This document shows, in pieces, positions 8,690 to 17,331 of a DNA stretch of 64,000 nucleotides. Within the stretch, counting starts at the first letter, position 1. Every line of letters begins with the position of its first letter. The notes under the pieces were generated by a model. That model saw only the letters and a list, made by a program, of their open reading frames with translations, was not told the origin of the DNA and searched no databases. The stretch is from Pseudomonas sp. KUIN-1 (lineage in GTDB: Bacteria; Pseudomonadota; Gammaproteobacteria; Pseudomonadales; Pseudomonadaceae). Location of the stretch: the NCBI RefSeq assembly GCF_009176725.1, contig NZ_AP020337.1, forward strand, positions 5,444,001 through 5,508,000, read 5' to 3'. The position numbers and the translations under genes were made by a program.

Positions 8690-9345
8690 AACGATAACCC
8701 CGACTATCGTGCGACGCTCCGCGTCGCATGCAGTTCTGGACGCTCCGCGTCCGATCCTGAATGTGCGGAGCGACGCAAATCTGTGACGCGGAGCGTCACG
8801 AACGGCATTCCCACGCTGGAGCGTGAGGAACGATAGTTCTGTAACTATCGTGCCGACGCTCCGCGTGGGCATGCATTTCTGGACGCTCCGCGTCCTATCC
8901 GGAGCATGCGGCGCGGCGCAGATCTGTGACGCGGAGCGTCATCCAAGGCATTCCCCCGCTGGAGCGTGAGGAACGATAGTTCTGTAACTATCGTGCCGAC
9001 GCTCCGCGTGGGCATGCATTCCTGGACGCTCTGCGTCCTATCCGGAGCATGCGGCGCGGCGCAGATCTGTGACGCGGAGCGTCATCCAAGGCATTCCCCC
9101 GCTGGAGCGTGAGGAACGATAGTTCTGTAACTATCGTGCCGACGCTCCGTGGACTGCCCCCCGAAAGTTGGACAGTTTTAACTATCGTGCGGCGCTCCGC
9201 GTCGCATGCAGTTCTGGACGCTCCGCGTCCTATCCGGAGCATGCGGCGCGGCGCAGATCTGTGACGCGGAGCGTCACCCAAGGCATTCCCACGGAGCGTG
9301 AGGAACGATAATCTCAACTATCGTGCGACGCTCTGCGTCCGATCC
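8690..9345. repeat. Satellite-like repeat array, 143-bp period
   Basis: Between srkA and rarD lies non-coding DNA built of imperfect repeats. The motif GACGCTCCG recurs at 8855, 8998 and 9141, an exact 143-bp period, with extra partial units on each side. Each unit carries short palindromic pieces of the form ACGCTCCGCGT or ACGCGGAGCGT and a conserved GGAGCGTGAGGAACGATAG segment. Related but differently spaced units occur at 32.1, 45-47, 50.7 and 55 kb. The open frames across it are repeat artefacts. It is interrupted at 9150 by an insertion-sequence end. Confidence 0.85.
9150..9179. mobile_element. Solitary IS3-type terminal inverted-repeat remnant
   Basis: A 30-bp stretch foreign to the satellite begins TGGACTGCCCCCC and continues with AAGTTGGACAGTTTT. 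It resembles the terminal repeats of IS3-family (IS150-like) elements, which typically read TGNACTG, then C-rich, then AAAGTTGGACA. The satellite unit breaks off immediately before it and repeat-like sequence resumes after it. No transposase or second end is nearby, so this is a scar. Confidence 0.5.
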
Positions 9346-9486
9346 TGGGCAAGCGGCGCGGCACAGATGTCGTGAATCGGTCGAACCTGTGTATAACATC
9401 GAGCGCTGCAGCGTGAGTACGATCAAAACCATCAACTGCATCACCCCACAATAAAACCGGAATTTTCTGTATTAAAGGGACGCTCC

Positions 9487-10374
9487 ATGCAAGCTGCCAA
9501 TCCACGCCGTGGGTACATTCTGGGCCTGAGTGCTTACATCATCTGGGGACTGTTCCCCATCTACTTCAAAGCCATTGCCGCCGTTCCGGCCATCGAGATC
9601 ATCATCCATCGCGCGCTCTGGTCGGCGCTCTTCGGCTCGATCGTGCTGATGTTCTGGAAGCATCCCGGCTGGTGGCGCGACCTGCGCAACAACCCGCAAC
9701 GGCTGGCCGTACTGGCGCTGAGCGGCACCCTGATCGCCAGCAACTGGATCATCTACGTCTGGGCGGTGAATAACGGACGCATGCTTGAAGCCAGCCTCGG
9801 GTATTACATCAACCCGCTGGTCAACGTGCTGCTTGGCATGTTGCTACTGGGCGAGCGCCTCAGACGCCTGCAGATGCTGGCGGTCGCCTTCGCCGCCATT
9901 GGCGTCGCCCAGCAGGTCTGGCACGTCGGCAGCCTGCCGTGGGTGTCGCTGGCGCTGCCATTGACCTTCGCGTTCTACGGGCTGATCCGCAAACAAGCCC
10001 CGGTCGCCGCCCTGCCCGGCCTGGTCGTCGAAACCTGGATGCTGGTGCCGCTGGCGCTGATCTGGCTGGCGATCAACCCGACGGCCGTGAGCGTCCAGCC
10101 AGAATTCTGGACCACGACTCAAGCCATCTGGCTCGCCGCAGCCGGCCCGGTCACGCTGGTACCGCTGGTGTGCTTCAACGCCGCCGCCCGTCATTTGCCT
10201 TTCACCACTCTGGGCTTCCTGCAGTACGTCGCGCCCACACTGGTCCTGCTGCTGGCCGTGCTGCTGTATGGCGAACACCTGACCACCAGCACCCTCATCA
10301 CCTTCGCCTTCATCTGGGCCGGGCTGGCGATCTACAGTGTGGATATCTGGCTGAAATCCCGCGGCCGTCACTGA
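9487..10374 (+). CDS. rarD: RarD, EamA-family drug/metabolite transporter
   Basis: 295-residue inner-membrane protein with about ten hydrophobic segments, made of two EamA repeats. RarD-specific sequence is visible at the N-terminus (GYILGLSAYIIWGLFPIYFK), then NWIIYVWAVN, EASLGYYINPL and FTTLGFLQYVAPT. AAGGGA lies upstream of the ATG. RarD proteins are annotated as chloramphenicol-sensitivity proteins, but their physiological substrate is generally unknown. Convergent with gcvR. Confidence 0.9.
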   Translation: MQAANPRRGYILGLSAYIIWGLFPIYFKAIAAVPAIEIIIHRALWSALFGSIVLMFWKHPGWWRDLRNNPQRLAVLALSGTLIASNWIIYVWAVNNGRMLEASLGYYINPLVNVLLGMLLLGERLRRLQMLAVAFAAIGVAQQVWHVGSLPWVSLALPLTFAFYGLIRKQAPVAALPGLVVETWMLVPLALIWLAINPTAVSVQPEFWTTTQAIWLAAAGPVTLVPLVCFNAAARHLPFTTLGFLQYVAPTLVLLLAVLLYGEHLTTSTLITFAFIWAGLAIYSVDIWLKSRGRH

Positions 10375-10392
10375 TCAAAAAACACACAAATA

Positions 10393-10423
10393 CTTGCAGG
10401 CCACGCCCACTGTGGCCTGCAAG
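10393..10423. terminator. Hairpin between convergent rarD and gcvR
   Basis: CTTGCAGGCCAC and GTGGCCTGCAAG form a perfect 12-bp stem around a 7-nt loop, 18 bp after the rarD stop. There is no clean U-run on the rarD side, so termination efficiency is uncertain. Confidence 0.5.
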
Positions 10424-10437
10424 AGGTTCTCCAAGGG

Positions 10438-10558
10438 TTATCCACAGGCAGACTGACCTTATCTGTGCACAAGCCCTTGAAACTGTTGAATTTTTGATCA
10501 ATACGCGCCAGGCCTCGGCGGGTATGGCCCGCAAGGCTATTCCCCCAGGTTATCCACA
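10438..10558. other. Pair of perfect DnaA-box sequences
   Basis: TTATCCACA, the strong DnaA-box consensus, occurs at 10438-10446 and again at 10550-10558, both in the same orientation and both followed by GGCAG. They are 112 bp apart in the 197-bp gap between rarD and gcvR. This is not an origin: no AT-rich unwinding region or dnaA/dnaN genes are present. Confidence 0.4.
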
Positions 10559-10571
10559 GGCAGGTGCACGA

Positions 10572-11114
10572 TTAACTTGGATAACCCGAAACGGATGACT
10601 CCTTGGCCCCCAGCACCAACTCCACCATCAAATCATCCGCCAGGGTCTCGAGCGCCATCTGCAGGTCATCCAGGGACAAGTCCTGCGGGACGCCCAGCAC
10701 TGCTTTGGCCTGGAACAGTAGTTCGCTGCTCATGGGCGCAGGGGACACGTCGGTGATCAGGTGTTCGACGTTGACGTTCTGCCCGGCCAGCAAACGGGTG
10801 ATGTCACGCACGATGCCGGGGCGGTCGTTGCCGACCAGCTCCATGCTGATCATTCGAGTAGTATCAGTGGTCTCGACCACACTCTCGGCCAGCAGCATGC
10901 GGATGCCATGGGCTGACAGGCCGTTCAGCGCCTTGATCAAGTCATCGTACTTTTCGGCCTCGACGCCGACCTTGAGGATCCCGGCAAATTGTCCGGCCAT
11001 CCGCGACATGCGGCTTTCCAGCCAGTTGCCGCCGTGCTCGGCAATGCACTTCGAGATGCGTTCGACCTGACCCGGTTTGTCGGGAGCAACCAGCGTTACG
11101 ACGAGATGATCCAC
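10572..11114 (-). CDS. gcvR: Glycine cleavage system repressor-like ACT protein
   Basis: 180 residues with two ACT domains: DHLVVTLVAPDKPGQVERIS at the N-terminus and SMELVGNDRPGIVRDITRLL from about residue 90. This is the GcvR arrangement, in which the protein binds and inhibits GcvA when glycine is scarce. I choose GTG at 11114, preceded by AGAGGA, over the upstream GTG at 11135, which would place that ribosome-binding site inside the gene. It faces away from glcB. GcvA is not in this window, so the regulatory role is inherited from the family. Confidence 0.8.
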   Translation of the reverse strand: MDHLVVTLVAPDKPGQVERISKCIAEHGGNWLESRMSRMAGQFAGILKVGVEAEKYDDLIKALNGLSAHGIRMLLAESVVETTDTTRMISMELVGNDRPGIVRDITRLLAGQNVNVEHLITDVSPAPMSSELLFQAKAVLGVPQDLSLDDLQMALETLADDLMVELVLGAKESSVSGYPS

Positions 11115-11436
11115 GGTCAATTCCTCTTTCTGCACAGATGATTAGGAGACAGCGTCGGTCATACGAGTATAGGCATGCCCGACGGGCACCTGGCTCGCGG
11201 TAAATCGTGTACCGTTTGCCACGCTTTATGGAACAATCCTGAGCGCCTTTGGGGACACGGTGACTATCATCGTGACCCGATATGAATATCCAATCGTTTA
11301 GTGACATATTCAGCGACGTTTTCACGCGACGGCGGCTCATGTAGTATCCCGAATTTCGCACTACATGACACCCGGATCAATAACAGAGCGCTCCCCGAGT
11401 GTGCTCGACCCTGCTGAGCAGAGTGAGGCAAGTGCA
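11115..11436. other. Divergent gcvR/glcB intergenic region
   Basis: 322 bp without a supported gene. It must hold the promoters of gcvR (leftward) and glcB (rightward). The part near glcB is AT-richer (around 11280-11300) than the surrounding coding DNA. I see no strong palindrome or riboswitch-like structure. The open frame from 11365 in phase with glcB lacks conserved sequence before 11437. Confidence 0.5.
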
Positions 11437-13614
11437 ATGACTGAGTACGTTCAAGTCGGTGACCTGCAAGTCGCCAGAGTCCTGTTCGACTTCGTGCAGA
11501 ACGAAGCCACCCCCGGAACCGGCGTCGATGCCACTGCGTTCTGGGCCGGTGCGGACAAACTGATCCACGACCTTGCGCCAAAGAACAAGGCACTGCTCGC
11601 CAAACGTGATGAGTTACAGGCGAAAATCGACGCCTGGCACCAGTCGCATGCCGGGCAGGCTCACGACGCCTCGGCCTACAAAGCCTTCCTTCAGGAAATC
11701 GGTTACCTGCTGCCAGAAGCAGCGGACTTCCAGATCACCACGCAAAACGTCGATGAAGAAATCGCCACCCTGGCTGGCCCGCAACTGGTCGTGCCGGTGA
11801 TGAACGCCCGGTTTGCGCTCAATGCGTCGAATGCCCGTTGGGGTTCGCTGTATGACGCGCTCTACGGCACCGACGCCATCAGCGAAGCAGGCGGCGCGCA
11901 AAAGGGCAAGGGCTATAACAAGGTGCGTGGCGACAAGGTGATTGCTTTCGCTCGTGCCTTTCTCGATCAGGCTGCGCCTCTGTCAGCAGGTTCACACGCC
12001 GACTCGACAGCTTATAAGCTGATCGACGGCAAGCTGGTCGTCAGTCTCAAGGGTGGCAGCAATACCGGCCTGCACGATGACGCCCAACTGATCGGTTTTC
12101 AAGGCGATGCCCTGGCGCCGTTTGCCTTGCTGCTCAAGCACAACGGTCTGCACTTCGAACTGCAGATCGACGCCGCCAGCCCGGTCGGGCAGACCGATCC
12201 GGCGGGCGTGAAAGACATCCTCATGGAAGCCGCGCTGACCACCATCATGGACTGCGAAGATTCCATTGCCGCTGTGGACGCCGACGACAAAGTGGTCGTC
12301 TACCGCAACTGGCTGGGCCTGATGAAGGGCGACCTGGCCGAGTCGGTGTCCAAGGGCGGTGAAACCTTTACCCGCACCATGAACCCGGACCGCGTCTACA
12401 CCACGCCAGAGGGCGGCGAAGTCACCCTGCACGGTCGCTCGCTGCTGTTCATTCGCAACGTGGGCCACTTGATGACCATCGATGCGATACTCGACAAGCA
12501 TGGCAACGAAGTGCCGGAAGGCATTCTCGACGGCCTGCTGACCAGCCTCGCCGCCCTCCACAACCTCAACGGCAACACCTCGCGCAGCAACAGCCGCAGC
12601 GGTTCGATGTACATCGTCAAACCGAAGATGCACGGTCCGCAGGAAGCGGCGTTCACCAACGAACTGTTCGAACGTATCGAGCAGGTACTGGGCTTGCCGC
12701 GTAACACCTTGAAGGTCGGGATCATGGACGAGGAGCGCCGTACCACGGTCAACCTCAAGGCCTGCATTCAGGCCGCCAGCGAGCGCGTGGTATTCATCAA
12801 CACCGGCTTCCTCGACCGCACCGGCGACGAAATCCATACCTCCATGGAAGCGGGTCCGGTGGTACGCAAGGCACAGATGAAAGCCGAGAAGTGGATCACT
12901 GCCTACGAGAACTCCAACGTCGACATCGGCCTGAAATGCGGCCTGCAAGGTCGCGCACAGATCGGCAAAGGCATGTGGGCCATGCCGGACCTGATGGCCG
13001 CCATGCTGGAGCAGAAAATCGCTCATCCACTGGCTGGCGCCAACACCGCCTGGGTCCCCTCGCCTACCGCGGCTGCGCTGCACGCCCTGCATTATCACAA
13101 AGTCGACGTGTTCGCCCGTCAGGCCGAGCTGGCGCAGCGCGAGCAAGCCTCGGTGGATGACATTCTGACCATTGCGCTGGCACCGAACACGGACTGGACG
13201 CCGGAAGAAATCCAGAACGAACTGGACAACAACGCGCAGGGCATTCTTGGTTATGTAGTGCGCTGGATTGATCAGGGCGTGGGGTGTTCGAAAGTACCGG
13301 ACATCAACGACATCGGCCTGATGGAAGACCGCGCCACGCTGCGTATCTCCAGCCAGCACATGGCCAACTGGCTGCGTCATGGTGTCGTCAGCGAAACTCA
13401 GGTTCTGGAAAGCCTCAAGCGCATGGCCCCGGTGGTGGATCGCCAGAACGCCAACGACCCGCTGTATCGCCCGCTGGCACCCGACTTCGACAGCAACATC
13501 GCCTTCCAGGCGGCGGTCGAACTGGTCATCGAAGGTACCCGGCAGCCCAACGGCTACACCGAGCCGGTATTGCACCGCCGCCGTCGGGAGTTCAAGGCCA
13601 TCAACGGCCTGTAA
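11437..13614 (+). CDS. glcB: Malate synthase G
   Basis: 725 residues, the usual length of malate synthase G. It condenses glyoxylate and acetyl-CoA to malate in the glyoxylate and glycolate pathways. The active-site region around TIMDCEDSIAAVDA and the GIMDEERRTTVNL block with catalytic Arg and acidic residues are present, with the C-terminal cap after residue 550. The start MTEYVQVG at 11437, preceded by GTGAGG, matches the family; upstream in-frame sequence is not conserved. Monocistronic: a strong hairpin follows the stop and the next gene is convergent. Confidence 0.96.
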   Translation: MTEYVQVGDLQVARVLFDFVQNEATPGTGVDATAFWAGADKLIHDLAPKNKALLAKRDELQAKIDAWHQSHAGQAHDASAYKAFLQEIGYLLPEAADFQITTQNVDEEIATLAGPQLVVPVMNARFALNASNARWGSLYDALYGTDAISEAGGAQKGKGYNKVRGDKVIAFARAFLDQAAPLSAGSHADSTAYKLIDGKLVVSLKGGSNTGLHDDAQLIGFQGDALAPFALLLKHNGLHFELQIDAASPVGQTDPAGVKDILMEAALTTIMDCEDSIAAVDADDKVVVYRNWLGLMKGDLAESVSKGGETFTRTMNPDRVYTTPEGGEVTLHGRSLLFIRNVGHLMTIDAILDKHGNEVPEGILDGLLTSLAALHNLNGNTSRSNSRSGSMYIVKPKMHGPQEAAFTNELFERIEQVLGLPRNTLKVGIMDEERRTTVNLKACIQAASERVVFINTGFLDRTGDEIHTSMEAGPVVRKAQMKAEKWITAYENSNVDIGLKCGLQGRAQIGKGMWAMPDLMAAMLEQKIAHPLAGANTAWVPSPTAAALHALHYHKVDVFARQAELAQREQASVDDILTIALAPNTDWTPEEIQNELDNNAQGILGYVVRWIDQGVGCSKVPDINDIGLMEDRATLRISSQHMANWLRHGVVSETQVLESLKRMAPVVDRQNANDPLYRPLAPDFDSNIAFQAAVELVIEGTRQPNGYTEPVLHRRRREFKAINGL

Positions 13615-13629
13615 TGCGCCGCACACCCT

Positions 13630-13670
13630 CCTTGCGGGTTCTGGTCCTTGCCGGACCAGAACCCGCAAGG
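13630..13670. terminator. Bidirectional terminator between glcB and the response regulator
   Basis: A perfect 18-bp stem runs from CCTTGCGGGTTCTGGTCC (13630-13647) to its complement (13653-13670), with a 5-nt loop, placed 16 bp after the glcB stop and 11 bp after the end of the convergent gene. U-tracts are poor but the stem is very stable. Confidence 0.7.
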
Positions 13671-13680
13671 GCTCACCGCC

Positions 13681-14127
13681 TCAACTTATCCCCAATTCCC
13701 GCTTGACCAGCTTCACCAACTGCTTGGTATTGAGCGGTTTGAGAAGGAAGTCCACCACGTTCAGGTGCATGGCATCGATGGCATCGCGCACGTTGGCGTC
13801 GCCGGACACGATGATGATCGGCAGTTCGGCACGATCCGACTCACGAACCTTGCGAATCAGATCCAGCCCGTCAAAAGGCGCCATCCGCAAGTCGGTGATC
13901 AGCAGTCCGATGGACTGACGCGAGTGGATCATCTGCAGCGCCGTATCGCCACCGGGCGCGGTCATGCAACTGATGTCATTGAGGCTCAGAATTTCGGCCA
14001 GCAGCTCGCGCGCGTCGCTGTCGTCATCGACGATCAGGACCCGTTGCGGGGCGTCACGTGCAGGCGTGAGCATGACCTCATGAAGGGCATCGCGCTCATC
14101 GTCGCTCAGAATATCGTGGTCAATCAT
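13681..14127 (-). CDS. Stand-alone response regulator receiver protein
   Basis: 148 residues consisting of a short N-terminal extension and one receiver domain. The acidic pocket is in VLIVDDDSDARE, the phospho-acceptor Asp in LLITDLRMAPFDG, the conserved Ser in IIIVSGDAN and the Lys in FLLKPLNTKQL. No DNA-binding or enzymatic output domain follows. The start MIDHDILSDDE is chosen because the in-frame upstream extension is not receiver-like and would run into the leader of the divergent gene. Its partner kinase is not in the window. It may act through protein interaction, possibly with the signalling protein encoded divergently; that link is inference from position. Confidence 0.82.
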   Translation of the reverse strand: MIDHDILSDDERDALHEVMLTPARDAPQRVLIVDDDSDARELLAEILSLNDISCMTAPGGDTALQMIHSRQSIGLLITDLRMAPFDGLDLIRKVRESDRAELPIIIVSGDANVRDAIDAMHLNVVDFLLKPLNTKQLVKLVKRELGIS

Positions 14128-14325
14128 TGCAGTCTCATCATTCCCTGAACTAATCCGACAGCAGATACGGGTCAATCTGCGATGCATTTCGTCGGCATCC
14201 TGGCCAATCTTCGCTCGCAATCCATTGCGCTCGTCAAATCAGTTATGCCGCAACCGTCACGGCGGTGTCACTGGGTTCAAGGTAAGACTTACGTCCAATG
14301 GGCACCTGGCTGCAAGCGGCCGACC

Positions 14326-16293
14326 ATGAGCACCAATAACAAGAACGCGGAACAGGCCATGAGCAAGGCAGATGCTTTCACCCAGGCAGGCAAGACAGCC
14401 GTGCTGCAGAACATACACGGCACCATGCAGTTTCTGCAAAAATTCCCGCCATTCAATCAGATGGAAAACGCCCATCTGGCGTATCTGGTCGAGCAGTGTC
14501 AGCTGCGCTTCTACGCGGCCGGTGAAAGCATCATCAAGCCTGGCGACGGACCGGTGGAGCACTTTTACATCGTCAAGCAGGGTCGCATCGTCGGCGAGCG
14601 CCCGCATTCTGCCAAAGGCGGTACGGAAACAACATTCGAAATAACCACGGGCGAGTGTTTTCCACTCGCCGCCCTGCTCGGCGAGCGCGCCACTCGCACC
14701 GAGCATCTGGCTGCCGAAGACACGTTCTGCCTGCAGTTGAACAAGCAGGCGTTCATCAAGCTATTCGCGCTCTCCACAACCTTTCGCGACTTTGCCTTGC
14801 GCGGTGTCAGCAGCCTGCTCGATCAAGCCAATCAACAAGTCCAGCAGCGCGCCGTCGAAACCCTGGGCACGCAGTACTCTCTGAATACCCGGCTGGGTGA
14901 ACTTGCCATGCGCCATCCGGTGATGTGCAGCCCGGAAACGCCCATGCGCGACGCCGTGCGGCTGATGCACGAGCAGCAGGTAGGCAGCATCGTGATTGTC
15001 GACGAGCGGCAGGCGCCGCTGGGCATCTTTACCCTGCGCGACCTGCGTGAGGCGGTTGCCGATGTGGATGCCGACTTCAGCGCACCGGTCAGGCACGCCA
15101 TGAGCCTGTCACCGTTCCACCTGAGCCCGGACGCCAGTGCATTCGACGCCGCCATCGCCATGACCGGTCGCCATATCGCCCACGTCTGCCTGGTCCGGGA
15201 CGGGCGGTTGTGTGGCGTGGTGTCGGAGCGGGACCTGTTTTCCCTGCAACGGGTCGACCTGGTGCATCTGGCGCGGACCATCCGCAACGCGCCACGCATC
15301 GAAGCGCTCGCCGGCTTGCGCGGCGATATTGTCCAGCTGGTCGATCGCATGCTCGCCCATGGCGCGTCTTCAACCCAGATAACCCAGATCATCACCCTGC
15401 TCAACGACCACACCGTATGCCGGGTGATCGAGCTGACGCTTGCAGAGAAAGGCGACCCCGGCATTGCCTTCAGCTGGCTGTGCTTTGGCAGCGAAGGCCG
15501 TCGCGAGCAGACGCTGCATACCGATCAGGACAACGCCATTCTGTTCGAGGCCCGAGATGCAGCAGAGGCAGAGCAGATTCGCCGATCACTGCTGCCGATC
15601 GCCGAACGCATCAATCAGGGTCTGGCGCAGTGCGGTTTTACCCTGTGCAAGGGCAACATCATGGCCGGCAACCCCGACCTGTGCCTGTCCCGACTCGAAT
15701 GGTCGCAGCGCTTCTCGACGTTTATTCGCGAGGCGACACCGGAGAACCTGCTGGCCTCGAGTATCTATTTCGATCTGCGCGTGGTCTGGGGGGATGAAAG
15801 TGGCGTCGAGCAACTGCGCCGCAGCATTCTTGATCAGGTCGCAGACAACCGGCTGTTCCAGCGCATGATGGCCGACAACGCACTGCGCCAGCGTCCGCCA
15901 GTGGGGCGCTTCAAGGATTTCGTGCTGGCCCGCAAAGGCAGCGAAAAGGATACGCTGGACCTCAAGGTCGAAGGCCTGACGCCCTTCGTCGACGGTGCGC
16001 GCCTGCTGGCACTGGCCAACGGTATCGGCGTCAACAACACGCAGGAACGCCTGCGCCAACTGGTCGAGCGCGAAGTCATCGACCCGCTCGACGGTGCTGC
16101 GTATGAGGAGGCTTATCACTTCATCCAGCAGACTCGCATGCAGCAACATCAGCTGCAAAGTCGCCAGAATCTGGCTTATTCCAACCGCATCGACCCCGAC
16201 ACACTCAACCATCTGGACCGGCGCATTCTGCGCGAATCGTTTCGCCAGGCGCAGCGATTGCAAACCAGCCTGACCCTGCGTTATCAGCTATGA
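14326..16293 (+). CDS. cNMP-binding / CBS / DUF294 nucleotidyltransferase-like signalling protein
   Basis: 655 residues in four parts: a cyclic-nucleotide-binding fold (PPFNQMENAHLAYLVEQ to about residue 150); a CBS pair (MCSPETPMRDAVRLM and MSLSPFHLSPDASAF, to about residue 320); a DUF294 putative nucleotidyltransferase with FGSEGRREQTLHTDQDNAI; and a DUF294 C-terminal domain. The family resembles GlnD-type nucleotidyltransferases, but its targets are poorly known. An ATG at 14359 (MSKADAF) is an alternative start. Its stop overlaps the following exonuclease ATG by 4 bp, a pairing conserved in pseudomonads, where the two genes often sit near acetate permease genes; those are absent here. Confidence 0.85.
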   Translation: MSTNNKNAEQAMSKADAFTQAGKTAVLQNIHGTMQFLQKFPPFNQMENAHLAYLVEQCQLRFYAAGESIIKPGDGPVEHFYIVKQGRIVGERPHSAKGGTETTFEITTGECFPLAALLGERATRTEHLAAEDTFCLQLNKQAFIKLFALSTTFRDFALRGVSSLLDQANQQVQQRAVETLGTQYSLNTRLGELAMRHPVMCSPETPMRDAVRLMHEQQVGSIVIVDERQAPLGIFTLRDLREAVADVDADFSAPVRHAMSLSPFHLSPDASAFDAAIAMTGRHIAHVCLVRDGRLCGVVSERDLFSLQRVDLVHLARTIRNAPRIEALAGLRGDIVQLVDRMLAHGASSTQITQIITLLNDHTVCRVIELTLAEKGDPGIAFSWLCFGSEGRREQTLHTDQDNAILFEARDAAEAEQIRRSLLPIAERINQGLAQCGFTLCKGNIMAGNPDLCLSRLEWSQRFSTFIREATPENLLASSIYFDLRVVWGDESGVEQLRRSILDQVADNRLFQRMMADNALRQRPPVGRFKDFVLARKGSEKDTLDLKVEGLTPFVDGARLLALANGIGVNNTQERLRQLVEREVIDPLDGAAYEEAYHFIQQTRMQQHQLQSRQNLAYSNRIDPDTLNHLDRRILRESFRQAQRLQTSLTLRYQL

Positions 16294-17003
16294 ACCTGTT
16301 CGAATGGCTCAAACCACGGCCGAAAAAGACACGCTTGCACGCGCACCAACTGGAGCGCCTTAAACGACTGCCGGTGTGCGCGAACCTCAGTGACACGTCA
16401 CTGCGTGAACAGCGCTGGGTCGTGCTGGACCTGGAAACCAGTGGCCTGAACATGAACCGCGATCAGGTGCTGTCCATTGGTGCTGTGGTGATTGAAGACG
16501 GCGCCATCGATCTGGGCCAGCAGTTCGAGCGCACGCTGTTGCGCGTCGACCACAAGATCAGTCCGGCCGTTCTGATTCATGGGCTGGCGCCCAGTGCGAT
16601 TGCCGCTGGCAGTGAGCCGGTCGAGGCCTTGCTGGACTTCATGGAGTTCGTCGGCGACAGCCCGATTCTCGGCTTTCATGCGCCATTCGATCAGCACATG
16701 CTGTCGCGCGCCTTGAAGGAAAGCCTGGGCTATCGCTTGCAGCACGCGTTTTTCGACGCCGCCGAAATCGCCCCGATGCTCTGCGAGCACGCCAACCTGC
16801 GTCATGCCGGGCTGGATGACTGGACCCGTTTCTTTGGTCTGCATGCCGAACAGCGTCACCATGCCAGCGCCGATGCGCTGGTTACCGCAGAACTGGCGCT
16901 GATCCTGTTCAGCCACGCCCGTCGTCAGCAGATCGACAGCCCCTTGCGGCTGGAGGAAGCACTCGGGCAGTGGCGCAGGCGCAGACAGTCGCATTCGTTC
17001 TGA
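16290..17003 (+). CDS. DnaQ-like 3'-5' exonuclease
   Basis: 237-residue DEDDh exonuclease. Exo I is VVLDLETSGLN (Asp and Glu metal ligands), Exo II lies in SPILGFHAPFDQHML, and Exo III is in HHASADALVTAEL with the catalytic His and final Asp. It resembles the epsilon proofreading subunit in fold but lacks its C-terminal polymerase-binding tail. Translationally coupled to the upstream DUF294 protein. Function outside the family (DNA repair or RNA turnover) is not established. Confidence 0.85.
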   Translation: MNLFEWLKPRPKKTRLHAHQLERLKRLPVCANLSDTSLREQRWVVLDLETSGLNMNRDQVLSIGAVVIEDGAIDLGQQFERTLLRVDHKISPAVLIHGLAPSAIAAGSEPVEALLDFMEFVGDSPILGFHAPFDQHMLSRALKESLGYRLQHAFFDAAEIAPMLCEHANLRHAGLDDWTRFFGLHAEQRHHASADALVTAELALILFSHARRQQIDSPLRLEEALGQWRRRRQSHSF

Positions 17004-17028
17004 CTGCGACTTCGTCAGCGCCTCCCGT

Positions 17029-17331
17029 TCAGTTCGGGGCGATGGTCTTGGCGATCACATCCACCGTCGCTTCAACCTGCTCCCGGTAGCGCTTGAGCTC
17101 GACCTTGTGCAGTTGCTCGAGCTCGATCTGCTGTGAGCAGAGGTTCAGCGCTGCAAGGACCAGCAGACGGTCACCGATCAACGTCGGGTATTTGCGTTTG
17201 GTGTCGGCCAGCGACGCATTGAGCATCGCAGCGGCCTTCATGAGGGTCAGGTCTTCGCCAGCCGGCGCCTTGACCGAGTACTCATTGCCCAGAATGGTGA
17301 GAACGGTTACACCGCTGCCATCGACGTTCAT
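17029..17331 (-). CDS. zapA: ZapA-like cell division protein
   Basis: 100 residues. The N-terminal ZapA domain has VTVLTILGNEYSVKAPAGED and the helix MKAAAMLNASLADTKRKYP, followed by GDRLLVLAALNLCSQQIELE and a coiled-coil tail. ZapA binds and bundles FtsZ at mid-cell. Its ATG overlaps the upstream ZapB-like gene by 4 bp. In most pseudomonads zapA is followed by the 6S RNA gene and a 5-formyl-THF cyclo-ligase gene; here only 25 bp separate it from a convergent exonuclease gene. It may be a paralogue of the housekeeping copy. Confidence 0.75.
   Translation of the reverse strand: MNVDGSGVTVLTILGNEYSVKAPAGEDLTLMKAAAMLNASLADTKRKYPTLIGDRLLVLAALNLCSQQIELEQLHKVELKRYREQVEATVDVIAKTIAPN

Noticed and set aside
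10375..10571. Replication origin
   Set aside because: Two DnaA boxes but no AT-rich unwinding element, and no dnaA, dnaN or gidA nearby.
11992..13668. 558-codon open frame antisense to glcB, and 554 codons antisense to soxA (28342-30006)
   Set aside because: Shadow frames of GC-rich genes with strong family evidence on the other strand.
16990..17030. 6S RNA downstream of zapA
   Set aside because: Only 25 bp separate the stop codons; no room for a 180-nt RNA.
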